Positions 11,544 to 23,117 of a stretch of DNA of 64,000 bases are shown here, piece by piece (the first letter of the stretch is position 1; each line of letters begins with the position of its first letter). The position numbers were made by a program, and so were the translations under genes. A model generated the notes under the pieces. That model did no database searches, had not been told where the DNA came from, and was given only the letters and a program-made list of their open reading frames with translations. Source of the DNA: Gorsachius magnificus. Taxonomy: Eukaryota > Chordata > Aves > Pelecaniformes > Ardeidae. Location: assembly GCA_034008185.1 (NCBI GenBank), contig CM067091.1, positions 9,093,799-9,157,798 of the forward strand, read 5' to 3'.

Positions 11544-11660
11544 GTCTGTATTAAATGTGGAGCTGAATGTCCCTGAAATAAGCGTCCCGCAAACAGGGAA
11601 TTCTGCAATAACGGCCACAGAAAGGAGCGTTATGCAAACATATGCAAAGTGATCAAGTTG
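11530..11660 (+). mobile_element. Fossil gag double zinc knuckle (Ty3/gypsy-like)
   Basis: In the frame through 11547-11645 the codons give C-x2-C-G at 11547-11561, P-A at codon positions 14-15 of the motif, then a cysteine at 11604-11606 and a closing cysteine at 11643-11645, with Y-A three residues before it. These spacings match the tandem CCHC knuckles of Ty3/gypsy nucleocapsids (CX2C...H...C-P-A...C..C....H....C). Four metal ligands have been replaced (expected His to Cys, Cys to Arg, Cys to Gly, His to Arg), two of these by codons one base from the expected ones, and a TGA lies at 11574-11576. It is therefore a pseudogene scrap. Knuckles of this type bind nucleic acid during packaging in live elements. 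The strand is opposite to the pol fossil at 13.6-15.7 kb. Chance matching is the main alternative. Confidence 0.6.
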
Positions 11661-13599
11661 TATGTAATCACAGAAAGTGACAGTGCAGATAGCAGGTGAA
11701 TTGTTCACTGTAACAATGTTCTAGACAAAGGAAAGAAAATAGCGGAGAAATTAAATGGAGACCCACACACTGCTAAACTCAATCAAGGCACTCAAGCAAT
11801 GTGCGGGCAGAGCAAGGCAACCCAGGGAGGTGAAAATGCAAGTCAGAGAGTAAAACAAAACCCTGGAAAAAAAAAGTCAGAGTGAAAACAAAGAGAGTAG
11901 TTAGCAGCGACAGGGACGCAGTTTGCAAAATGTGTGTTTACAAGGGGTGGGCTGCGGATGCAGGCTAACTTTAGGGATGGCAAAGATTTAAGGCCAACCA
12001 ACTCTAAGACATTTGTTTAATCAATGAGGCAGCTGGTTGTGCTCCACCCTTCTGCACTAAAGAGATCAGGTTTTGCAGGAACTAAAATATGGAGGAGACT
12101 GCATTGTTCCAGAAAATGGCTGCTTCGGGATACACAGAGTGATGGCATCAGAAAAGGGTTGTGTCCCTCAAAATCAACCTCATATAGGTATGAACAGACA
12201 CCAGCTCTGGAAGTGCTAAGTCTGAAAATAGCTGCAGAATAGCTCAGTGCTTCAGGTATCCACAAAACATCCTTTTCTTATCAAAATACCGATTACCCTA
12301 CATTTAATGGGTTTCACATCCTGAAATGGCCCCAAGTGTGTCTCATTCACCTGTGCTTCAAAAACAAGCACCTGAGATGTCTTCAAGAAGTGAGAACACA
12401 CAAGAAAAAAATAGAAAAGTAGTGAAGAGCAATACCACAGTGTAACCAGTCAAGGTTGTTGGGGATTGCATTATACAGGAACGATAATTACAAATTTGTG
12501 CGTTGCTATATGAAGATTAATTAATGAACGAACAGCCTAGGGACTGGTAGCCCTAATCTTAGGCAAGGTGGTGTCGCATAAAGCTGTCTATAAACAATGA
12601 AATAGAGCAGAAGGCACGCATTGCTCAGAAGAACTCAGCCTGCACGGGAGACAGGAGACGGGAGAGCTCTGCAGATCAGCGTCCGGTTAAGGAGGTGGGG
12701 TGGGAATGTCACCCCCTGAGCAGGGCACAGTGTGCTTTTGTGCTGCCTGCCCTGCTTTGAGGACTAGACCCCAGAGTGGGCTGTTGGGGTAAAACACAAT
12801 GCTACGGGAGTTGTTAACAGTATTACATGAGCTGTGGAAAGCTGATCTGATGCCAGCCAAGCCGGCCTGGTGGCTGGAGAGGGCATGTTCCAATTGCTTC
12901 CAGGGCTGTGATTCAGATGGAGGAGTGGAAAGAACATGCAAAACTAGAGAAGGAATTGCCTGCTGTGATGCCATGGAAGCAATGAAAGATTAAACCTATG
13001 CATGGGAAAAGCCAGGAACAGAGTAGGAAGGGGAATGATACAGTGTGGGGTGCTGAATTCCTGTAGGCACTGGGAAAACGTCCTGCCTTGAAGCCTCAAA
13101 GGCAGGGACAGAGACGTAGATATCCCCAGTCTCCTCTCTTCTCTCAGGGGTGGTGCTGCCTGGCTGTTTGTGGCTTGTCTGGTTCAGGTGTAAATGCCCC
13201 ATGTGCTGAGCATCCACCGTATCTAAGAGAGTCTCTAGGCCAGGTTTCCAGGAATGTTTCTTTGATTGAAGATATTAAAACTAAAATTTCCTTCTCTCTA
13301 TTCCATCCTACCTCTTCCATTTGCAAGTTCAAACATGTGTACCCTGCAAACTGAATGCCCTCAGTTGTGTTTGTGGGGCAGAACAGACAAAACTGAAGCA
13401 GCAGAGGCAAATGAGCTCCATGACTTCATTGACATGGACAATAATATCTCCCTCGCTGCTGCTGCAGGAGTGGGGAAGAGGGGAGAACCAGGTGTAACAC
13501 AGAATCTTCCTGTGCAGGGGAGGAACTGTGCTCTCAGCAATGCGTTCTGGCACCTTCCTCTGCATGTGAAACACCCACTACCCCCATCATAGTGTGGGC
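11646..13599. other. Non-coding stretch between the two retroelement fossils
   Basis: No confident protease, reverse transcriptase or LTR could be read on either strand. Purine-rich around 11710-11900. A weak integrase-zinc-like string on + at about 12800-12910 was considered and not accepted. The stretch may contain the decayed remainder of one or both gypsy-like insertions. Confidence 0.35.
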
Positions 13600-15690
13600 A
13601 CCCTGGAGCTTCTTGTAGGCTCCCTGTTTCATACAGAACAGGTATCACTGGAGACTTTCTGAGGAAACTTCCAGCAAGATAGAAGTGCTGTTGCCCTTGA
13701 TGAGCTGAGAGTATCTGCAACCAGAGACCGCACTGAATCAGTGTGTCAGTGGCGGGTTGTAAGATGTAATTCCAAGAGCAGTTCAGCTAAACTGACTCTA
13801 GAGTTCAGCAAGGAACAGTGTGTTGATGTGATGAAGCAGCTATGTCATGAAGGGCCTGGCTGTCATCCCAGGGAGCAGCTCGTGATTGCCGTTTTTAAGC
13901 CACATTGCTCTGTTTCATCCATTCAGCCTGACCATTTCCTTGAGGATAACACAGTGAACCAGGGCTGGATCAAATTAGACAGCTTGTGCTCATGCCTGGG
14001 TACTCCTCAGAGGTAAGGACTGCTTGCTCACTTGTGAGCTACTGCAGCATCCAGTAGTCCAAGATTCTCAAACAGATGATGAAGAGTAGGGATTTTTGCA
14101 ATACTTGGTGGCAATGAGGCCAAGTTCACCTCAGGCCATTTCAAGTCAATGTCTGCCACAATTGGAAAGCTCTTTCCATGGAGGACTCAGCAATAACAAT
14201 ATGGATTGTGGATGTGGCTTCTTGAACACTTCCCATGAAAATACTGGGCACATTTCAGGCAGGTGATGAGCCTCTTCACATCTTCCTGTGGTGAGCTTGG
14301 GTTCAGGCCATCAGGAATGACTTTACATACACAGTTCCTAGATGTGTTTTAAGTAAGGACCAAGAAACTTTCATCAAGAGTAATAACAGAGCTTCCTTTT
14401 AAAGCAGCCTTTGTGGACAGAGTACTCTATATATGAGTTAAAATTATTTGAACCATACAGGCAGTTTCTCCAGGGGTCAGCCCCACTGCTTCCAGTCGAA
14501 GAACACACCAGACTGGGACCAGGGCAGTCATTTTCACAACTTGGCCAATGAAGATAGGCAAGTTAGGGAGAAGTTATTCAAGAAAAACTTCATCTGGAGG
14601 TGGAATGACATGATCTCACGTTCTTAGCATCAGCCAGCACAGTGCATCAGCATTGGCAATCATCTATCCTGGCTTGTAAACAAGTGTGTAATCACAGCCC
14701 TCCACTGCAGCATTCATGGGAACACACCTGGAAAGGTAGGCTTGTTTTCAAAGACAAACCCAAGAAATAGCTTTTAGCCTGGCAGATTTTGATTGCACCT
14801 CCACAGACTAATTATTGAATGCCTTGATTTCGTTAACCATAGTGAGTGCTTCCTTGCCTGTTTTTCCACCGTTTCATTCAGAGGGTGGCACAGGGCTTGC
14901 ACAGAAAGCAGCAGGTCCCTCCATCCCACCTGGCAGTGCCTGACTCAGACTGGCTCCAGTGCCACCAAGTGAGGCAAACACGTAGCCCTCCTTAATCTCT
15001 TTTCACCCAGATGAATGAACCCTGAATCAGATGTCAATAACTGCTTGACATTCTTGGAGACCTCTGCATGCTGGTGAGTTTATCTCCATACAATTTCCCT
15101 GTTGAGAAAGCAACAAAGGGCTTCAGCGCTTGCTGCTCTGTGCAATAGGAAGCTGTGGTAGAGGTTGAGCAATCCAAGGAATGCCTGAAATGCCCACTTG
15201 AGTTTTGGCTCTGGAGCCTCCTGTTTTGCCTTTTCTCTGTGTTCTCTTGGGTAGAGTCTCAGTTTCTCAGTTCCTGCCACTTGGCCTCAGTTTTTGGCAG
15301 GATCCTCCTCTCCTTGCCAGACACCCAGAGCTGTGTTTGTGGAGCAGAGTGCACAGGATGGAAGCAGAGGAACAAGCACAGGAATGCACATGAATCCATC
15401 ACCAGCTCTTGCTACAGCAGGAGAAAGGCAGGGAGGGGACTAGCCATGACATGAAGCTGTCAGGACAAAGAGAACCATATCCTCTGTGTCACACAGCATC
15501 TTGTGTCAGCATTTGCATCATTCAAACCTTTTATCTGCACAGCTCACTATTCATTTCTCTGAGCCCTAGGAACCATGTGCATGGTTGTCTCATTACCGTA
15601 ATTCACTCATGAGCAGCTCACTCAGCTCACCCAGAGCTCTGGCGGCTGCATACGCTGACAGTAATCAAGTGGTAAGTATCTAATTGTTTG
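13600..15690 (-). mobile_element. Fossil Ty3/gypsy-like pol (RT, RNase H, integrase), broken
   Basis: Decayed landmarks follow one another on the minus strand in RT-RH-IN order. Weak RT traces: LDTYHL at 15683-15672 and MMQML at 15521-15507. RT/RNase H junction: FQAFLGLLNLYHSF at 15190-15149. RNase H: VKQLLTSDSGFIHL at 15049-15008 and KEALTMVNEIKAF at 14855-14817. End of RNase H: CDYTLVYKPG at 14696-14667, a TAG, then IANADAL from 14660. Integrase: a C-x2-C pair (CLKC) near 14247, VADIDLKWPEV at 14159-14127, LTSEEYPG at 14017-13994, GNGQAEWM at 13939-13916 and SLAELLLE near 13791-13768. Frameshifts and stops are frequent, including TGA at 14189-14187 and at 14030-14028. The YKPG...NADAL signature and domain order point to Ty3/gypsy rather than Ty1/copia. 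No LTRs found. Not functional. Confidence 0.8.
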
Positions 15691-18519
15691 AACCCATGAT
15701 CTTCCTGGAAATCATAATTTTGGATAATTGAGCAGCTCCCTCCTCTAGCCTGTCATGGGGAGCTAGCTCTCCAGAGGCTGTGTGCGTGGCCCTGGATGCT
15801 GCAGGTATCTCAGCCCAGAAACCCCCACACACAGAGACTGTACCTGGAGGTGGAATTAAGGGGCGGCAGCGGTTTGCAGTGATTCATGTCGCTGCCACCC
15901 TGCCAGGCTCTTGTGCCAGCCCAGCAGTAGTGACACATCGACACACCTTTCAGTGGGAAATGGACAAGTGATGAGATACAGCCTTGTGGTGTTTCCCAAC
16001 AGTTACATTTTGAAATCCACATGTCAGGGCCTAGCCTGAAACTTTAGGAGTCTTCATGTGTATTTCTGCTTTTCTAAACCATGGCCTCAGCATCAGACCG
16101 TAGATGATACTGGCTCAAACCACTACTCGCCAGCACTGTGCATGGGCAGGACGGGACATGCTCAGCGTTGTACTGGGTCTATCACAACTCTGTCTTCGGT
16201 GCTGTGAAAAGGGGACCTGTTCCTGTTGGAGAAACAGGAGGGGAAGTGTCTGGTGCTATAATTCCACCTGGGAGGTTTGTGAAGTCCTTTCTATCAGGGG
16301 CTGGTGGCAGCTGATCCATTGCTGTAAGTCCTGCACATCCTTTCTCCCATGCTGCTTTTCCAGATGAGCACATCTGACTGCTCATGACCAGACCATGACC
16401 ATAGCGGACACCAGTGATTGAATCACTATCCACTGGGGTGATGGGAGAGCCCAGCCCTGTGCAGGCTCTGCCCTTGGGGAAGGCTGGAGGTGCTGAACAT
16501 CTACTGTGAGCCCCAGGATCATTTCCCTGCTCCCCAAGCTGAGAATATCTCCTAGTTCCTGGTTTAGATGAGATGGAGGAGCTTTCTGCCCCTTTCTCAC
16601 CTGCCTGTGAGCTAAAGGAGCCATAGCTGTGGCTGTATTCCTGATCTGACCAGCCCGGAGGAAGCCCAGCCCTGCATCTCCCTTCACACTGAGGGGCTGC
16701 CCTTGGGAGAGAGCATCCCTGGGAGCTGGCAGAAATTGGGACCATTGCACTGACATGCACCGCAGGCAGAACACCCTTCAAAAGAGCACATTTTGCAGCA
16801 CAAACAACTCTTTTCCTTCTCTCCCAGAGCTCTGCAGGGGCTATCTCCAGCATGCTGGGTTCCTGCAGCCTCTCCATGTTTCCTGTTTTCATTCCAGTAT
16901 CTGCAGTGCTAACATACCGCATGCCTCAAATTCCAGCCCTGACGCACCAGGAAAAGGGGCCAAGAGCAGATTCATGGGAGTCTCAGAGCCTTTCGTGCCC
17001 TTTTCCCAGCAAGGCTGGGGATACTGATAGCTCCCTGACTCCTTCCTTCATCTTTTTTCTTCTAATTCCCAGAGTTGCTGTGTTATCCCTCAGCCCTTTA
17101 ATGCTGCAGTATTATTCTGCCAGAAAAGGGCATTGATTTGCCCTGCTTTACTAAGGGCAGCAGCTGGGACGAGCTTCCTCGCTGAATCAGTGCTGTTAGT
17201 CTAGCAAGAAAGTGTGTACAGAAGATTGCTCTGCAGTCCAAGAGCTTTTGCAAAAGTGTGGCATAGCCAACATAATACCATTTCTCCATTGCAGCAATAA
17301 CTTTCTAATTCTCCCTCCTAATGGTATAAAACAGGAGTAAAACCCTTAAGCCAGTGGGAGGATTGTCTTGGCAAATATTTAATAACACTGTTTTGAGTGC
17401 AGTGTCAGCCAGATCCATCCCTTCTGTGCCTTCTGTCAACTCCCAGCCAGCACTGATGCACAGTACCCAAGACACATGAAACATGCAGACTTGGCAGTTC
17501 GTGACTTAAGAGACTAATTCTGCTCCTTTTAATTCCGGTGGGTAGCTGAGGCCAGATGTTGACAGCAGAACAATAAGCTGCAGCCAGTCCAAAACCCAAG
17601 AAATGTGCAAGAGCACAGGGAAATATTTCCAGCCCGGCATACCGCACCTGCTATTGGCAGGACCCGCTCATATCCCACCTGCTGCCGGCACCCGTGAGGG
17701 ACCATGGCTAAGCCATGGCTGTGCCCGTGGATGAGAAGGACACGCACTGCAAATACTGATGGCATCACCCAAGGGATTTCTGCCAAAAGCCATGCTGTCT
17801 TGTAGCTGCTTTTCCCACCAAGGAAGATGAAAGAGGTGCAAGAGCAAGCAATGGAGAAGCAGCAAATTTCTACCCAAAGTGGAGCTTTCTCCAGCATCCT
17901 TGGCTTTGAGCTTGCAGCTCTTCTGGCCCAAAAGAAAGCACCTGCACAATGTTATGTACCTACCGCCCGCTCCTCTGTGACTCCCTGCCCATCTGCTCTC
18001 CCAGCATGGAGAGGAATGGGGTGAGGAAAGGGGGTGACCCCAGCTCCAGCCTGGTGAGCATAGAGGGAGAATTATCTCTGTGTGGAAGAACTGGGAAGCC
18101 AGAGGAGCAGCAGTGAAAGCCCACCAGGTTGCATAGCAGTAGCTAGATGGGGCTCCAGCATGCTGGCAGACCTCAGCCCAGCCCACAGTGCTGAGATTTC
18201 CATCCTGGGATCAACTGGCATCCAAGGGTGACTTCTAGGGTGTCTCTGCAAGATAAGATAAGCCATGATAGCAGACTTCAGCCCCATGGCAGAGCCTGCG
18301 CTCCTCCCAGAAGCATGTTAAGGGTGTGCAAATTGAACACCCCCTCTGCGGCAGAGCAGCGGCAGCTCCTGTCAGGGCTGAGGATCCTGGACAGGGTGGC
18401 CAGAGGCTTTGTGGGTTCACCACAGTTTCTCCAAGCATTTCAGAGACCATTTTAGCTGCACTTCTGTGGTGGATTCCTTTGCTTTGGGCTTTTGACGAAA
18501 ATTCCTGCTTTTTCTAGTT
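15691..18519. other. Non-coding stretch, nothing recognised
   Basis: Contains the longest stop-free frame with an ATG outside CR1 (16182-16922 -, 246 codons), which shows low-complexity Ser/Gly/Pro-rich composition, no domain, and several overlapping frames of similar length; I do not call it a gene. The first few hundred bases may hold further remnants of the gypsy-like element. Confidence 0.4.
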
Positions 18520-19035
18520 TTAAAATCATATTCTCTTCCCACTGAAACAGCAGCTTGAACTGAGAGGTTTAAAAGACAAACAGTGTCTCTCACCGCATTT
18601 TAATTATTTAATCAGGGAAAGGGCTGTACTTTGTCTTACTGTTACTTGCTTAGAGACACAGGTAGTTTAAAATGAACACATGATTATTTAAAATTGAAAG
18701 TGCTACTTTTTCAGGAAGCATTATATTTTTGAAATATTGCTTTTGCCAATTGTTTTTTTTATTCCCTTCACCTTCCCTCCCCCCCTCCCCCCACTTATTT
18801 TTTACCTTCAGTGCACCCTAGACACATGTTTTTCTCGTGAGAAAAACAGGATGGTTTTTGAAAAATACAAAACTATGTGAGAGACAAGAAAAGATGAAGA
18901 AATTGCCTATTTTTTCTAGTTTGAAAGCACAGAATCACCGTGCGAAGTTCTCCAGCATTCTTGCACAGCTCTAGGAAAGAGGCTTGTTCTGAAAAGGCTG
19001 TTCTGATGAAAACACATTTTCCATGACAAAAAAAA
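18520..19035. other. AT-rich block with C-rich run
   Basis: AT-rich, with TTTTAATTATTTAATCAGG near 18598 and a CCCTCCCCCCCCTCCCCCC-type run at 18774-18791. Resembles other putative non-coding elements of the window by composition only. Confidence 0.3.
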
Positions 19036-21324
19036 AATTCTTTGTCAAAGACATCTTGACAGCTTGCTCTTGGCTTTTCCTGCTGGCTGGGTATGGGGCT
19101 CTCTTCGTTATTTATGTAAATGTTGTCAGGGGCTGGTGCAGAAAGGGGGGGCTGCTCCTGCGCCTCTCTGAGCTGTTAGCCTGGTTGGCAACCAGGTTCT
19201 CCTGGGTTATAACACCAGACAGGACAAAGTGGTGCCTATAGGCATGCCGGCCAGCGGGGACCTGAAGAACAGTCTCTCCTGTCTCCAGATGAAGCTTCTC
19301 TGGTGCAAGAGACACGTGGGCAGGATGCTGTACGGTTGGAGCCTGCTGAACAAGCCATGGATCCCTAAGGTCCATCCATCCTTCTTACAGCCTGGAAATA
19401 GAGCCACAGCCGGAGGAACAAGGGCCAGTTGGAGATTTCCAGCTCTTCTTGCCACATGTCCCTCAGCCTTGTCTAAGGCTGACCTGCCTGCCTGCCAGAG
19501 GCAATCTGTACATCGTGTACCGGTGGCTGAGCCCAGCCTGGTAATGCCTTCATGCAGAAATGAGGAACAAGTGGTGAAGGGTTTAAAATAGATCCTTTGA
19601 TGCCTTCTTTATGTGTGTCTTTCCAAGTGACCTCTTCCACCACATTTTTTATCATTACTCACAAAAGAGGCATGTCTTGCATTTTCTGTGCCTCATCATA
19701 AGAAAGGTCCTATCCTGAGAAGTTTTATTCTTAATTCCGATCTTCTGCAGCTTTCTGGAAGCCATTAAAAATCCCATCTCCTTCTGAATTTTACTTAATC
19801 TTTGAGGACAAGAATTAGGGAGATTCATAAAAGGAAATGAAAATTTTTGCACACATGAGGAATACCCTGTTGTTATAATAGACGGCAATGAGAAATACAG
19901 AAGGGGTGTTCAGGGTTTAAGTCAATCTCATTTAAGATGATCTTCAGAGACTGGATCAGGTCTTAATGTCCTGCAGGAAATGTCCCGCATCTGCTACCAT
20001 AGGGCTCTTGCACCTTCTGACGATTGTCACCTGGAGGAGTGGGGCCACGTGCATGGTACGTGAGCAGACCCAGTGTCCTTACAGCCCTAAGGGAAAGGCT
20101 CAGGGACTGCAGGACTCCATTTCCTCAACACACTGCTGCTTGCTGACCAGGACCATGGTTTTAACAGCACATCATGGTCAGAGGACTGGGATGATTTAGG
20201 TGGCTGTCTAACCCAGTAGGATCTAACCTCCACGAGCAGCTCCTTGCCCCACTGGCACACACAGTGCCCTGCCATCACTTCTCAGCTCAGGGAGTCCATG
20301 AGCAAAAACAAGCACAGTGGTGAGTCCCCAGGCAGGTATGGGACATGCTTAGCTGCTGAGCACACACTCCCTCTGCACACCTCTGCATGCCAAGTGGCAG
20401 GGCTGTGGTGTGCAGCACCTTCAGCAAGTTTTTTCCGCAATGGGTCATCATGCAGTGTGGCTTTCCTAGTGTTTTGAGCGGGACAGACACTGTGTAGTGT
20501 GAGCCACTGCTCCCCTTAGTCCCATAGAGCTTCGTCCACCCCAGTCTCACATGGTCCTGCCCTCCCCTTGCTGCCTTTCCTGCAGCCAAAATCAGTGTCC
20601 TGAGGAGAAAGGTGGGTAGCACTGAGGTTTGTAAGCAAAATAAATCAGGAGCCTGGAGTTCCCGAACCATCTGTCTCTCCCTGAATGCTATGAAAGGCAG
20701 AAGCCCAGCCATCCTATTAGCCCCTCTGCTGCTGGCAGGACTCCCAGATCCCTCCATTTGTGACCAGCCAACATGCCCTTCATTCTTTCCTCTCAACCTT
20801 CATTTAATGTGTTTGGGAGTCCAATGTGAGTACTGCTTCCAGATAAAAGCATCTGTTCCAGATAAAAGCATCAGCTGGAGGCATCAATGTGATTTCTAAG
20901 TATATGAAGAACAGAAGGCACCCTCAGAGTGGACCCGACCTTCACAAGCACGAGCCAACAGGACCATCAGTGGGTACAAGGCTAGAGGAGGGGGCTGGTG
21001 GATGATGCTAGAGGAAGGGGAGCACAGGGGGCCCTCCCTTCTGTCTGACCGGGTCTACTAGGCTTTGAGAGGGCTTGCTGAGGAACAGGTCACCAGAGCA
21101 GCCCGGGGGGGGAGGCACAGAGCAAGATGAGGGAGGTGGTGGAGGGTCAAGGCCAGTGGGGTCTGTGATATGCCAGCTTTGGGGGTCAGTGATGAGCGTG
21201 GAGGTGTGGGAGGGGAGGAAGGCTTCTGTTGGCTTCCCAGGGATGTGACTTATTGGCATCCCAGTTGTGTCCAACCCTGGCGACTCCAATGGGAAGGAAG
21301 AGTTCCCAGCCTTGGGCACCCTTC
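19036..21324. other. Non-coding stretch, nothing recognised
   Basis: Overlapping short frames only (longest 169 codons, 20287-20796 -), without family resemblance. A 19-bp imperfect tandem duplication (TTCCAGATAAAAGCATC core) lies at 20837-20873. Confidence 0.4.
20837..20873 (+). repeat. 19-bp tandem duplication
   Basis: TTCCAGATAAAAGCATCTG followed directly by TTCCAGATAAAAGCATCAG: two units, one mismatch. Confidence 0.85.
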
Positions 21325-21389
21325 TTGTGTGGCCTTGAGAAAGAAGCAATGTTTGTCTCTGCCTCAGTTTCCCTATCTATAAAACAGGA
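21325..21389 (+). mobile_element. MIR/CORE-SINE-like scrap
   Basis: CTTGTGTGGCCTTGAGAAAG followed about 20 bp later by CTGCCTCAGTTTCCCTATCT and ATAAAACAGG. This reads like the conserved 3' portion of MIR-type SINEs (a 'GTGACCTTGGGCAAG' block, then 'GCCTCAGTTTCC' and 'TAAAATGGG'). MIR-type SINEs are tRNA-derived and very old. Only about 65 bp is convincing. Confidence 0.55.
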
Positions 21390-23117
21390 CCTCCACTGAG
21401 ACCTTATCAGCAAGCCATACTGCAAGCCTCATGGATGAGGGCAGCCTCAGGCGTGATTCCCCCTTCCCACACCTGGTTGGGTCTGTGCACTGGGCTTCTC
21501 CTCCACATCCCCACCCCAGGGCCAACTGCCAGCCTGGGCCACCACAAGGAGCTGTTCTGGGGCTGGTAAAAGAGGCAGCAATGCTGCGTGACAGAAGATT
21601 CCCTACCCTTTGGAAGAAGTTAAGGTCTGGATTTGTCAGATGTGGGAAGGTGCCAATTCCCTGGTACCTGCTGGTTCATCAGAGCAGTGAGGCTTAGCCT
21701 TGCCTCTTGATTTTTGCAGCACCAGGGTCCTGCAGCAGAGGAGTGGGGCAGGGGTAGCTTTTTTTTTTTCTTTAAGCTTTTTCAACACAATCTCACCCCT
21801 CTGCTTTTCTCCCAGTAGTATGCAAAGTCAGTTCAGGGAGCGGAAAGCAAAATCCAGATTCCCTCTCCTGGGACACAGTGTCTTGAAAAGCCCAGAGCCT
21901 TTTCTGGGATTCAGGTGGTGACAGGTCCCCTGCCATCACCCCAGACACTGCTGCTCTGTGGAGGAGGCTGGACACTGGCACAGACTGGTGATACAGACTG
22001 GCTGGAGTGGGATCACTCGCTCCCTGCCAGCCACAGACTGATCTGAGAAAGTGAAGGAAACCAGCGGGTAGCAGAGCAAGGAAATGCCACTGCAGGTGAG
22101 TGACCATGAATCATCCCCACGCTCACATTTGCTCCTGCATTATTATCCTTTTTAAAAATTAAAGGTGGTAATAGGTTACTGTAGCTGAATTTGAGATAAT
22201 GAGAGATTTTAGGGAGATAAAATTATAATGGTATCCAGGGAGGGAAGGGGATAGGGAGAGAAAATTGAAAGGGATTCATTATGAACTTATCCTCACTTAT
22301 AAATATTCCCCCAGGTTAGGACCTTATGGTGTCAATAATTAACCAGAGTCTTATGAAGGCTAAAATAACTACAACACGCACAAAGATCATCGCTTCAGTA
22401 TTCAGCATGTGCACAAACCTTGCCTGCCACTCATCTCAGTTACTGTGGCAACAGTACATCTGCTTTCCACAATATCCTTCATTAATCATTTACACCCAGA
22501 GGAAAAAGAAAAAAAAACTTGGAGAAATGATAACACAGGAGTTATTTCTGCTCACCTGCTGCCCGTGAGCAGGACCAGCTCTGAACACAGCCTTCCAACC
22601 ACTATTTACAGCCAAACCCTACACGATGCGAGGCAGGGGCTGGGTGCTCTGCAGCTCTTAGTCCATCCACAGCCTTGGTGGGTTTCAGTTATTCCCTTGT
22701 TTTGGTGATAGGAGCAGTGTGACCTCTGGCAGGAGGGATCAGGGTCCTCCAAGGGAAGGATACCTGGAGGAGGAATGCACTTCCCAAAAGTTTACTATTT
22801 CTGGTGCTATTTCATTTTCCTGCAGGAAAGGAGCTTTTGGGAGGTGACCTTAGAGGTACCTCACACTCAGACAGCACCCCTGGGGAGGCTGGGTGGGCAG
22901 GAGGAGGGCTTGCTCTCTTCCCCAGTCTCTGCCCCATCTCATCCTTTGGCAGTCGGGGTGAGATGCAGCACCCCCAGCTGAGCTGCAGCTCACCACTGGT
23001 GCCTCCCTTGCCCAGCTGCCTCCCTTCCCTGGCTCTCTGCCCCAGGGACTGTCCGCAGCAGCATTAGCAAGGTTAGCACCTCCCAGCACAGCGGGACAAG
23101 CCTCTTCCAGCCACAGC
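21390..23117. other. Non-coding stretch including an AT-rich part
   Basis: About 22130-22540 is AT-rich (for example TTTTTAAAAATTAAAGG near 22149 and GATAAAATTATAATGG near 22216) and could be a conserved element; the rest is GC-rich with no recognised feature. Confidence 0.35.

Noticed and set aside
12799..12912. Plus-strand string with LHE...AWW...C-x2-C that recalls an integrase zinc-binding region
   Set aside because: Spacing requires two deletions relative to gypsy integrases and no catalytic core follows on that strand; may be chance. Worth including in the profile search of the gypsy region.
16182..16922. 246-codon minus-strand frame starting with ATG
   Set aside because: Low-complexity Ser/Gly/Pro-rich peptide, no domain, overlapped by other long frames in GC-rich DNA; no splice or promoter evidence.
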